Origin: DATFVA01 sp963747755
GTDB lineage: Bacteria > Bacteroidota > Ignavibacteria > Ignavibacteriales > Ignavibacteriaceae
Assembly (NCBI GenBank): GCA_963747755.1
Contig: CAVVGK010000001.1
Span: 1-64,000, forward strand
Length of the DNA stretch: 64,000 nucleotides
Reading direction: 5' to 3'
Shown: piece after piece, positions 46,015 to 54,267 of the stretch
How the letters are laid out: each line of letters begins with the position of its first letter
How positions within the stretch are numbered: position 1 is the first letter of the stretch
Made by a program: the position numbers and the translations under genes
The notes under the pieces: model-generated
What the model saw: only the letters and a program-made list of their open reading frames with translations
Database searches by the model: none
Told to the model about the DNA's origin: nothing

Positions 46015-46968
46015 ATGCAAAAATATTTAAGTCAATTTTCTGTCATGCTGCTGGCTGTCATTTCGGCATTGATATTTTTCTCCTGCAGCAAGCAGGATAA
46101 TTCACTTGCGCCCTATGAAGGGGCTTCGGAAATGTCGGGCATAACGGTTGAGGATAGTTCGTTTACTCCCAAAATTACCTGGCTGGGTGGTTATGCATCA
46201 GTGGTAGGAGTGAATGAAGGGAATCATGCCGGCCTGGATTCCAGCCTTGTCTGGCTTGTTTATATGCCTGATAACCAGATTCACTACCCGGTTCAGTTTG
46301 GTACAACTCCTAACGGTGCACAAAACCTGACATCTCAATATAACGGTACTCCTGTTGATTCTTTAATAGAGGACAGCACCTATACCTTCTGGGTGATGAA
46401 GGCAGATGATTGGAATCAGATTTCATCGATGCAGAATAAGATATTAGTTCTCGATTCCTCTCTGACCACCGGTGTCATTATAAGCGGTGATACGATACAC
46501 TTGTCGCCTTTGGGACACACACAGAAGACACAACATCTTGATAACTATGTGAACTTCACAGAATTTTTTACTAAAGGACGTTTAGCCGATATCACAGTGG
46601 AACAGCCGCGCAGCAGCAATAATCCTGTTATTTCCTGGCATATTAAACAAGCCGGCGTTACAGATTCGCTGATCGCTGCTATAGGGATTACCGAAGGAAA
46701 CCAGTACAATGGAGATAAAATTGTCTGGGAAGTTTATTCTATCAGCGATAGTGCGGGAAATACATATTATGGTAAAAAAAATGTTATCGCCTCGCCCTTA
46801 ATCTCGGGTCAGGAATTACCCGGAACTTATGTCTTTACTGAATATCCGCCGGGAGGACTTAAGAGAAACACAAGTTATTATGTATGGATTGCAAATAAAA
46901 ACTGGGATGGTGAGAACAGGACCCTGGCAACTAATTACTATGCATACGCCTACTTCACCACTTATTAG
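46015..46968 (+). CDS. Lipoprotein of unknown function
   Basis: 317 aa. Lipobox LIFFSC at about residue 24. The mature part appears to hold two related beta domains, about 50-165 and 200-315: both have an ITW/ISW strand, a V-G-V-N-E-G-N or I-G-I-T-E-G-N turn, a LVW or IVW strand and YTFWVMKADDW or YYVWIANKNWD near the end. This internal duplication suggests paired ligand-binding domains. It sits 36 bases after the GWxTD gene in the same run. Confidence 0.75.
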   Translation: MQKYLSQFSVMLLAVISALIFFSCSKQDNSLAPYEGASEMSGITVEDSSFTPKITWLGGYASVVGVNEGNHAGLDSSLVWLVYMPDNQIHYPVQFGTTPNGAQNLTSQYNGTPVDSLIEDSTYTFWVMKADDWNQISSMQNKILVLDSSLTTGVIISGDTIHLSPLGHTQKTQHLDNYVNFTEFFTKGRLADITVEQPRSSNNPVISWHIKQAGVTDSLIAAIGITEGNQYNGDKIVWEVYSISDSAGNTYYGKKNVIASPLISGQELPGTYVFTEYPPGGLKRNTSYYVWIANKNWDGENRTLATNYYAYAYFTTY

Positions 46969-46989
46969 ATATTTACCGGGAGATAAATA

Positions 46990-48285
46990 ATGAGAGCAAT
47001 AAAAATTTTAGTGTCCATTCTGGTTTTATCCTTATTTACAGGGAATACTTATGCAGGAGGGGCCGAATTAAATAATATTCCCGGTGCCAAATCCTTATCT
47101 CTTGACGGTCTCTATTTTGCCGGAAACGATGGTTTGAATTCTATGTTAGGGAACCCTGCAGGATTAATTAAGATATCCAATAAATATCTCGAGCTATCAA
47201 TCGTTGATATGATAGGACAGCAGAAGTTTGAAGGCGAGACAAAAGGATTACATAAATCATACGAGGATGATCATTTTGCGTTAGGCGGCGGGTTAGCCTG
47301 GTCTTTTTCACCGGATTTTATTGTAGGCCTGTCATATGGGAGAGCATTCAATTACAACGTAGACTGGCCTTTTCTTGCATTGCAGCAGACTGATTCAACT
47401 TCATCCATCTCCGCTTTTGATCTTTATAACAGGATTAAAATAAATGCTGCTTCACTTTCAGGAGCTTTGGGATTTGAGCGGTTTACTGTAGGCGTTACTG
47501 TAAGTGCCTACCAGGTGAAACAGGAAACTGCATTTCCCCAGGAGAACCCTGCATGGTTCGACAGTGTTAGTACAGGAATGGCCTCCTACCAATTTAATTA
47601 TAATGAAGATGCCTGGACATATGGTTTCGGGCTGGGATTCTTGTACGAAGGTACAGCTGATTTACAAATCGGTTTAATGGCAAGGAGCGGGTTTAGTGCT
47701 GATTTATCCGGAAATGCAGGTACTGATTATTTTGCCGACCTTGATTCTGCAGCCTCTACAGCCGATTTGTCATCGAAGTTTGAAATGCCATGGGTGATTG
47801 GGGTAGGGTTAATCTATCAGCTAAGTGAAAATATAGCAGCGAATGCGGATATCCAATATAGTTTGTGGTCGGGTACGCAGAAAACTATGAAATTTGATTT
47901 TAATAATTCCGTATGGCAGAACAATGCTCCGGCTATTGATACAGTAAGCGGGATAAGCACTAATGAGTTCATTCTTGATTTTCGTAACACAATAGATGCA
48001 GGATTCGGATTGGATTTCCTGCTCTCCGATATGCATCTGAGAATGGGATATCGTTTCAGCCAGAGTCCGAATACCGGGTCAACCTATTCGTACTTATTTC
48101 CCGCTGTTGATCAGCATAGGGTTTCGCTGGGATTAGGATATGCTGATGAGAATCTTTCAGCCGACCTTTCAGTAGCATACGCTTTTGGCGTCAATAAAAA
48201 AATAGAAGGGTCAAGATCAGGTTTCAACGGGATTTATAATTCCGGGCTGGTCATTCCCGCAATTACTGTTAGATATACACTTTAA
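46990..48285 (+). CDS. Outer-membrane beta-barrel protein, OmpP1/FadL-like
   Basis: 431 aa. Signal peptide MRAIKILVSILVLSLFTGNTYAGG, then NNIPGAKSLSLDGLYFAGNDGLNSMLGNPAGL, which resembles the N-terminal hatch of FadL/OmpP1 proteins (small glycine turn, N-P-A-G). Many amphipathic strands follow (FALGGGLAWSFSPDFIVGLSYGRAF, AYGFGLGFLYEG, RVSLGLGYADENLSADLSVAYAFG), with an aromatic-rich C-terminal strand (ITVRYTL). Likely an outer-membrane channel for the operon substrate. FadL proteins usually carry hydrophobic molecules, so the actual cargo is open. Confidence 0.75.
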   Translation: MRAIKILVSILVLSLFTGNTYAGGAELNNIPGAKSLSLDGLYFAGNDGLNSMLGNPAGLIKISNKYLELSIVDMIGQQKFEGETKGLHKSYEDDHFALGGGLAWSFSPDFIVGLSYGRAFNYNVDWPFLALQQTDSTSSISAFDLYNRIKINAASLSGALGFERFTVGVTVSAYQVKQETAFPQENPAWFDSVSTGMASYQFNYNEDAWTYGFGLGFLYEGTADLQIGLMARSGFSADLSGNAGTDYFADLDSAASTADLSSKFEMPWVIGVGLIYQLSENIAANADIQYSLWSGTQKTMKFDFNNSVWQNNAPAIDTVSGISTNEFILDFRNTIDAGFGLDFLLSDMHLRMGYRFSQSPNTGSTYSYLFPAVDQHRVSLGLGYADENLSADLSVAYAFGVNKKIEGSRSGFNGIYNSGLVIPAITVRYTL

Positions 48286-48356
48286 TATTTCATCATGAAA
48301 TGAATCTATCTGGGACTCGTAATACACTAATTCACAAACACAACCGGGAGGTTAAA

Positions 48357-50318
48357 ATGAGTAAGTTCAAGTTACTATCTTTCTGGCTTCTGCTCATAAT
48401 CGGTACTGCTTCTGTTTTTGCTCAGGATTATGTAAGAAAGGAAGTCGACGTTCCCAAAGTCGACTCCGGAGCAATAACAATTGATGGTCTGATGAATGAG
48501 GCGGAATGGGGCAATGCCGCTCATGCCGATCTTATTACAAACAGCGGCTATGAGATATTCGCATTATATTATTACCGCGATGGATTATCAGCACCTGATT
48601 TTGATGCCCTTTATGCGAGGATGCTGTGGTCAAAGGATACTCTTTATGTATTTATGCACTGGGATGAATTCCATAATGATTCAACGAATCTTTACTGGAA
48701 TGGTAAGTGGACAGGAGATCAGCTGTTTATAAGTCTTTCAGATCGTATAGCAAGGAACCTCGAAGGTAATTATGACGGCAACTCCTACGCAGCACCCGAT
48801 GGTCCATATCATTATTGGGTTCTAGGACCGGATATGACATTGAATGGCGGGGATACTACGTATGTGCCTGAAGAATACAGGAAATGCCTTGATAAATCGG
48901 ATTCACTCCAGATTTTCAATGCTTCTGACAATGCAAGATGGGCTGCCGTAATTGATACTAATACAGGCGTCTGGGATATGGAAATGGCCATCTATAACCC
49001 GAATGTTAACGCGCAATCCCGCATAGGGTTCAACATCGGAGGAAGTGTAGGCTCAAGTTATACAGATATGCTTTACGGAGATGCATATGGATATTTTACC
49101 TGGCAGCCGAATATTCCTGATGATCCTTTTGGGGATCCGTACGGAAATGGCGACCCAGGATACTATAACCTGGCTAATTCCGATTACTGGGCCGTTCTGA
49201 AATTTACACCCGGTAGTGATGATATTATAAGACACGAAGTTGATGTGCCTGGTGTCCAGAGAGCTAATATTACTGTAGATGGCTTGATGAATGAAAACGA
49301 TTGGCAGAGTGCAGCAGACATAGGAATGATAACCAACTCGGGATATGAAATTTTTGCACTTTACTATTACCGCGATGGATTAACAGAGCCTGATTTGGAC
49401 GAGCTTCGTGCAAAATTACTCTGGTCAGATAATTACCTCTATGTATTTATGCACTGGGATGAATTCCACAATGATTCCACGAATCTTTACTGGAATGGTA
49501 AATGGACTGGTGATCAATTATTCATAAGTCTCTCTAACCGGTTAGGCATGGATATGAAGGGGTGGTATGATGGAAATTCTTATGCTGCACCTGATGGTCC
49601 TTATCATTACTGGGTGCTTGGTCCTGAGATGACCCTAAATGGGGGAGATACCACTTTTGTACCTGAAGAATTCCGCGGATCTAATTGCTTCGGAGATTCA
49701 CTTCAGGTTTTCTATGCAAGCGACAATGCTCAGTGGGCTGCAATAATTGATACCAATACCGGCGTCTGGGATATGGAAATGAAAATCTATAACCCAAATG
49801 TGGCAAATCAATCCTGTATCGGTTATAATATGGGCGGAAGTTTCGGATCAAGTTATACTGACATGCTTTATGGTGATGCTTACGCATACTGGACCTGGCA
49901 GCCGAATGTACCTGATCAGCCTTTTGCAGATCCCTATGGAAACGGGGATCCGGGATATTATAACCTGGCTAATTCCGACTACTGGGCTGTTCTGAATTTT
50001 GGGTCTCCGGTTACAGCAGTTGATCCGGGTAATGTAACTCAACAAGTACCGACGAAGTACAATCTTTATCAGAATTATCCGAATCCATTCAACCCGAGTA
50101 CAACTATTAAATTTGATATGCCTGAAAGGAGTACTGTAACTCTTCGCGTATATAACATACTCGGACAGTTAGTTACTACCCTGGTTAACAACCAGAATTT
50201 CTCTGCAGGAACTCATTCAGTTAATTTCGATGCGAGTAAACTTGCAAGCGGTATCTACCTGTATAAACTTGAAGCAGGGGATATCCAGATATCCAAAAAA
50301 ATGTTGTTAGTAAAATAA
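48357..50318 (+). CDS. T9SS-sorted protein with duplicated CBM9/DOMON-like domains
   Basis: 653 aa. Signal peptide MSKFKLLSFWLLLIIGTASVFAQ. Two copies of a roughly 250-residue domain (about 24-285 and 290-560) with near-identical stretches: VDVPxVxxxxITVDGLMNExxW, NSGYEIFALYYYRDGL, LYVFMHWDEFHNDSTNLYW, GKWTGDQLFISLS. This resembles carbohydrate-binding CBM9/DOMON folds. The C-terminal T9SS type A domain has LYQNYPNPFNPSTT and ends ISKKMLLVK. The ATG at 48357 follows GGGAGG and begins the signal peptide, so the longer frame from 48300 is rejected. It probably displays substrate-binding sites on the cell surface. Confidence 0.85.
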   Translation: MSKFKLLSFWLLLIIGTASVFAQDYVRKEVDVPKVDSGAITIDGLMNEAEWGNAAHADLITNSGYEIFALYYYRDGLSAPDFDALYARMLWSKDTLYVFMHWDEFHNDSTNLYWNGKWTGDQLFISLSDRIARNLEGNYDGNSYAAPDGPYHYWVLGPDMTLNGGDTTYVPEEYRKCLDKSDSLQIFNASDNARWAAVIDTNTGVWDMEMAIYNPNVNAQSRIGFNIGGSVGSSYTDMLYGDAYGYFTWQPNIPDDPFGDPYGNGDPGYYNLANSDYWAVLKFTPGSDDIIRHEVDVPGVQRANITVDGLMNENDWQSAADIGMITNSGYEIFALYYYRDGLTEPDLDELRAKLLWSDNYLYVFMHWDEFHNDSTNLYWNGKWTGDQLFISLSNRLGMDMKGWYDGNSYAAPDGPYHYWVLGPEMTLNGGDTTFVPEEFRGSNCFGDSLQVFYASDNAQWAAIIDTNTGVWDMEMKIYNPNVANQSCIGYNMGGSFGSSYTDMLYGDAYAYWTWQPNVPDQPFADPYGNGDPGYYNLANSDYWAVLNFGSPVTAVDPGNVTQQVPTKYNLYQNYPNPFNPSTTIKFDMPERSTVTLRVYNILGQLVTTLVNNQNFSAGTHSVNFDASKLASGIYLYKLEAGDIQISKKMLLVK

Positions 50319-50330
50319 ATTATAGTTTCC

Positions 50331-50354
50331 GTGCGGCAGAGAAATCTGCCGCAC
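50331..50354. terminator. Perfect 10-bp hairpin between T9SS and dehydrogenase genes
   Basis: GTGCGGCAGA, loop GAAA, TCTGCCGCAC. The GNRA tetraloop and GC-rich stem make a very stable RNA hairpin, but no T run follows. It may be a partial terminator or an mRNA-stabilising element that lowers expression downstream. Confidence 0.5.
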
Positions 50355-50377
50355 AGATTTATCAACCGGAAAATTAT

Positions 50378-51331
50378 ATGAAAGCAGCTGTACTATACGG
50401 ACCTCACGATTGGAAAATTGAGGATCGCCCTACTCCCGGTATCGGAGAAAACGAAGTTTTGTTGAAGATCAGGGCATGCGGTGTCTGTCATTCTGAAATT
50501 CATCAATGGGATAAAAAAATTAGCGGACTGGAATATCCGAGATTTATAGGTCACGAGGTTGCCGGTGAAGTAATCGGAACGGGTTCATCCGTAAAAGACT
50601 TTAAAATTGGAGACAGAGTTGCAGCCTGGGCTGACGGCAAAGGTTATGCAGAGGAAATTGCTGTAAACCGGGATATGGTTTTTAAAATAAATGATAATAT
50701 AACTTATACCGAAGCAATGGCAGAACCTATCGCCTGTACTACCAATGGTGTGATCAGAACGAATGTTCAGATGAACGATACCATCGCGCTTGTCGGGACA
50801 GGTTTTATGGGACTCATTCTTCTCCAGGAACTGAAACTAAGAGGTGCCTCAAAGATTATCGCAATAGATATAAGAGAGGAAATGCTTGATCTTGCGAAAG
50901 AACTTGGCGCCGATGAAGTAATAAACCCGGCAAAAGAAGATGCTGCCGGTAAAATAAAAACTCTGACAGACGGAAAGGGTGTTGATATAAGTTTTGAAGT
51001 AGGCGGTGTTCAGGCAACTCTCGACCTGGCTCCTCAAATATGCAGAATGGAAGGAAAGCTTGTAATATTCGGATATCATCCCGGAGAGAGAAAAATAAAT
51101 GACCTGGGCTACTGGAACTGGATGGCATTTAATATAATCAATGCGCATTTCCGGGATATAGGGACAATATTAAACGGAACCAGGGTCGGTATGGATTTAT
51201 TAAACTCTGGTAAAATAAAAATGAAAAAACTGATAACCCATCAATTTGAATTAAAAGAAATTGAAGCAGCATTCAATGCTGCCCTGACAAAACCAGCGGG
51301 TTTTGTTAAATCAGTTATTGTAATGAACTAA
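50378..51331 (+). CDS. Zinc-type alcohol/polyol dehydrogenase (MDR family)
   Basis: 317 aa, cytoplasmic. MDR signs: catalytic zinc Cys in RACGVCHSEIHQWD, GHEVAGEVIGTGSSVKDFKIGDRV, and Rossmann motif ALVGTGFMGLILLQ followed by Asp in IIAIDIREE, which favours NAD over NADP. The usual four-Cys structural zinc lobe after GDRV is absent (AAWADGKGYAEEIAV), which accounts for the short length. It likely oxidises a sugar or polyol produced by the pathway. Its place inside an envelope gene run suggests the substrate enters through those proteins. Confidence 0.88.
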   Translation: MKAAVLYGPHDWKIEDRPTPGIGENEVLLKIRACGVCHSEIHQWDKKISGLEYPRFIGHEVAGEVIGTGSSVKDFKIGDRVAAWADGKGYAEEIAVNRDMVFKINDNITYTEAMAEPIACTTNGVIRTNVQMNDTIALVGTGFMGLILLQELKLRGASKIIAIDIREEMLDLAKELGADEVINPAKEDAAGKIKTLTDGKGVDISFEVGGVQATLDLAPQICRMEGKLVIFGYHPGERKINDLGYWNWMAFNIINAHFRDIGTILNGTRVGMDLLNSGKIKMKKLITHQFELKEIEAAFNAALTKPAGFVKSVIVMN

Positions 51332-51372
51332 TAATACTGATCTATTCCGGTCTAATGAACAGAGGTAGGCTT

Positions 51373-54243
51373 ATGAAAATAAATGATACTTTTCTTAAAA
51401 CAGCTTCAGTTGTATTTCTGAGCTTTATTCTATTTTATATCCCCCAGGATCTATATGCGGCTTCCGGTGGAAAAATCAACGGCAAAGTAATAGAAAAAAG
51501 TACCGGCGATCCCATGCCGGGTGTTAATGTTCAGTTAATGGGACAATCAGTAGGAGCTGCCACGGATGTAAACGGCGAGTATTATATTCTCAATATCCCG
51601 CCGGGAACGTATGAGGTTAAGGCATCAATTATTGGTTATAAATCGATCACCAAGACCGGAGTTGATGTAAGTGTCAATCACACTACGGAGATAGATTTTG
51701 AGATGGAGGAGACTGTTCTTGAACTTAATGAATCTGTTGTAGTTACCGCCGAAAGACCTCTTGTTGAAAAAGACCTTACTTCTTCCAGGCACTATGTTAC
51801 TTCCAAAGAAATCGCTGTAAGACCGACTACACAGTTGACAGAGGTACTGAGTACTCTGCCTGGAATTGATGTAAATGCAAATGGTGAATTGACCGTAAGG
51901 AGAGGGTCGCTGGATCAGGTTGCTTTTTTAATAGACGGTATGCGGGCTAGTAATCCTCTGAATTATCAGCCGTATACAAACGTAAACCTCTCATCAATCC
52001 AGGAGCTCGAAATAATAACCGGTGCCTTTAACGCCGAATACGGACAGGCTCAGTCGGGAGTTTTCAATATAGTAACAAAAGAAGGGTCCCCTAAATTTGA
52101 AGGCTACGCAGAAATGCGGTACATCCCTTCGCATTTGCCTCATTGGGGAACAGCTTTTTATGATTATTCCAGTCCGAGATATTGGGAAAATTCTCACGCA
52201 CGGCATCTCCAGTGGTGGATAGACCATCCTGATCAGTGGGTTGATCTTAATGGTACACCGGGTAATAACCCTTCAACACAGTTTACGCCTGAACAGGCTT
52301 ACGCGCATTATATGAGCACGCATCAGCCGCTCAATGATTACACAAATGAGTCGGGTTACCAAACAGAGGTTTCGCTGGGCGGCCCGACACCTTTAAATGA
52401 CCTATTCTTTTTTGTTACCGGTAAATATAGAAACGTTCCGCCGGTTACAGGGAACAGTTACAGAAACAGGGGAACCTGGTATGACGGAACGGCGAAGCTG
52501 ACGTACAACCTTACTCCCCAGATGAAGTTTATGGCTTCGGGTATTTATGGTGAGTCAAATACTAATGCAGGTATGGAGTATATGAATTCTGCATTTATAT
52601 CCAGTTATGGACTTGCCAGCAAGTATGCCTATTATGATTTTGCCGGATACCCTGAAAACAGCCACAACGGTCAGACGCTTCAGTTTACTCACGTACTGGG
52701 TCAGAGTACATTCTATGTTCTTCAATTAAGCAGAATATTCGATTACACTTCCCAGTCGACCTTCCCTGGCGACGCAAACGGCTGGGATACAGGCGTGCCG
52801 GAACATGATATTCTGCGCGCAGTTGATTCACTTGGGAATGATATCCCCGGTGGAAATAGTGATCTTATCGGGCTTCATACTTCCGGCTATTACTATAGAG
52901 GTCACGATAAAAATACAGATTATAGCTTTTCAGGAGACCTTACTTCTCAGTTAAGTTCAAAAACTCAGATTAAGGCAGGAGGCGATTTTACCTATTATAA
53001 TCTCAACAGATTTCAAGAGGCTAAAGCAAACCGTGCGATAGAGAATAGTACATATCATCCTTATGAAGGAAATATTTATGCCCAGACCAAACTCGAATTC
53101 GAAGGACTGGTGGTTAATGCAGGTCTGAGGTTTGATTTTTATAATCCGAATGATAAAAAGTACCTGGATCCATTCGACCCGCTTGGAATTATTGCAGCTC
53201 AGCAGGACAGTACCACTCCGAATCCGGAGACTGAGCCTACGTCAACATTTAATCAGATCTCGCCCAGGCTTGGTATTTCTCATCCAATATCAGAAAATAC
53301 AGTATTGCATTTTTCCTACGGTCACTTTTTTCAGAGAGCGAATTTCGGAGATTACGGAGAAGGCAGTTATGTATCGGGTATCCTTAATACATATATAACT
53401 GATCCAGAGTCTGGTTCTCCAATAGTATTTAACCTGGGAAACAGGGATTTAAAGCCCCGCAAAACTGTTGAATATGAACTTGGGATCGAACACAATCTTT
53501 CGGGAGTCGTACTTGATCTTACGGCGTATTATAAAGACATTACGCAGACAGTAAGGACTATAACTGTTTATATGCGTAACGGCGCTGCTTACAAGACTTC
53601 AGGAAACGGAGATTATGGTGATTCAAAAGGAGTAGAAATTTCAATCAGGAAACCAATAACAGGGTACTGGGGAGGATATCTGAATTATACCTTTACAAGT
53701 GGTATAAATGGACGCTCCGGTGATCCGACTACAATAGTCCCTCCCGGTTCAGACATTCAGGTAGGTCAAACTACTTTTATAGGTGATCAGATAGTCTATG
53801 ATGAACCGAAATTAAAATTCGGTCTTACTTTTGTCACTCCTTCAGATTTCGATTACCTCGGTGGTATTTTTAAGGATATACAGTTTTCAATAGATTACCA
53901 GATATACTATCCCAATAAGAACATCGCCAGTGATGTATTTTCAGAGGCAGGCACACAGTATGAACGATACGCTGATAAAAATGCTGATATAAGGATCAGA
54001 AAAGAAGTAGATTTTGGTATTCTCCGTCCTGCTTTTTTCATTGAAATCAGGAATGCATTTAATGATACATGGACCAATCTTGATATCGTCAAATCAGCTT
54101 CTCCGGAAGACAGGGTCGCTTTTGTAAATTCAGGCTTTTCTATTTACCCGATATCTCAGGTTGACGGAGCACCATTCCCGGATATGTTAATGTACAGAAA
54201 CCTTCCAAGACAAATTACCTTTGGTGTATCATTCAGTTATTGA
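51373..54243 (+). CDS. TonB-dependent receptor with carboxypeptidase-regulatory-like N-terminus
   Basis: 956 aa outer-membrane transporter. Signal peptide (MKINDTFLKTASVVFLSFILFYIPQDLYA), CarboxypepD_reg-like domain (GKVIEKSTGDPMPGVNVQLMGQSVGAATDVNGEYYILNIPPGTYEV), then the plug (LTEVLSTLPGIDVNANGELTVRRGSLDQVAFLIDGM, ELEIITGAFNAEYGQAQSGVFNIVTKEG) and a large barrel ending in ITFGVSFSY with a terminal aromatic. The ATG at 51373 follows AGAGGTAGG. No SusD-type lipoprotein follows; instead a large exported protein and a PorV-like protein do. Energy would come from TonB-ExbBD encoded elsewhere. Confidence 0.92.
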   Translation: MKINDTFLKTASVVFLSFILFYIPQDLYAASGGKINGKVIEKSTGDPMPGVNVQLMGQSVGAATDVNGEYYILNIPPGTYEVKASIIGYKSITKTGVDVSVNHTTEIDFEMEETVLELNESVVVTAERPLVEKDLTSSRHYVTSKEIAVRPTTQLTEVLSTLPGIDVNANGELTVRRGSLDQVAFLIDGMRASNPLNYQPYTNVNLSSIQELEIITGAFNAEYGQAQSGVFNIVTKEGSPKFEGYAEMRYIPSHLPHWGTAFYDYSSPRYWENSHARHLQWWIDHPDQWVDLNGTPGNNPSTQFTPEQAYAHYMSTHQPLNDYTNESGYQTEVSLGGPTPLNDLFFFVTGKYRNVPPVTGNSYRNRGTWYDGTAKLTYNLTPQMKFMASGIYGESNTNAGMEYMNSAFISSYGLASKYAYYDFAGYPENSHNGQTLQFTHVLGQSTFYVLQLSRIFDYTSQSTFPGDANGWDTGVPEHDILRAVDSLGNDIPGGNSDLIGLHTSGYYYRGHDKNTDYSFSGDLTSQLSSKTQIKAGGDFTYYNLNRFQEAKANRAIENSTYHPYEGNIYAQTKLEFEGLVVNAGLRFDFYNPNDKKYLDPFDPLGIIAAQQDSTTPNPETEPTSTFNQISPRLGISHPISENTVLHFSYGHFFQRANFGDYGEGSYVSGILNTYITDPESGSPIVFNLGNRDLKPRKTVEYELGIEHNLSGVVLDLTAYYKDITQTVRTITVYMRNGAAYKTSGNGDYGDSKGVEISIRKPITGYWGGYLNYTFTSGINGRSGDPTTIVPPGSDIQVGQTTFIGDQIVYDEPKLKFGLTFVTPSDFDYLGGIFKDIQFSIDYQIYYPNKNIASDVFSEAGTQYERYADKNADIRIRKEVDFGILRPAFFIEIRNAFNDTWTNLDIVKSASPEDRVAFVNSGFSIYPISQVDGAPFPDMLMYRNLPRQITFGVSFSY

Positions 54244-54267
54244 AATTATTTTAAGAAGACTAATATC

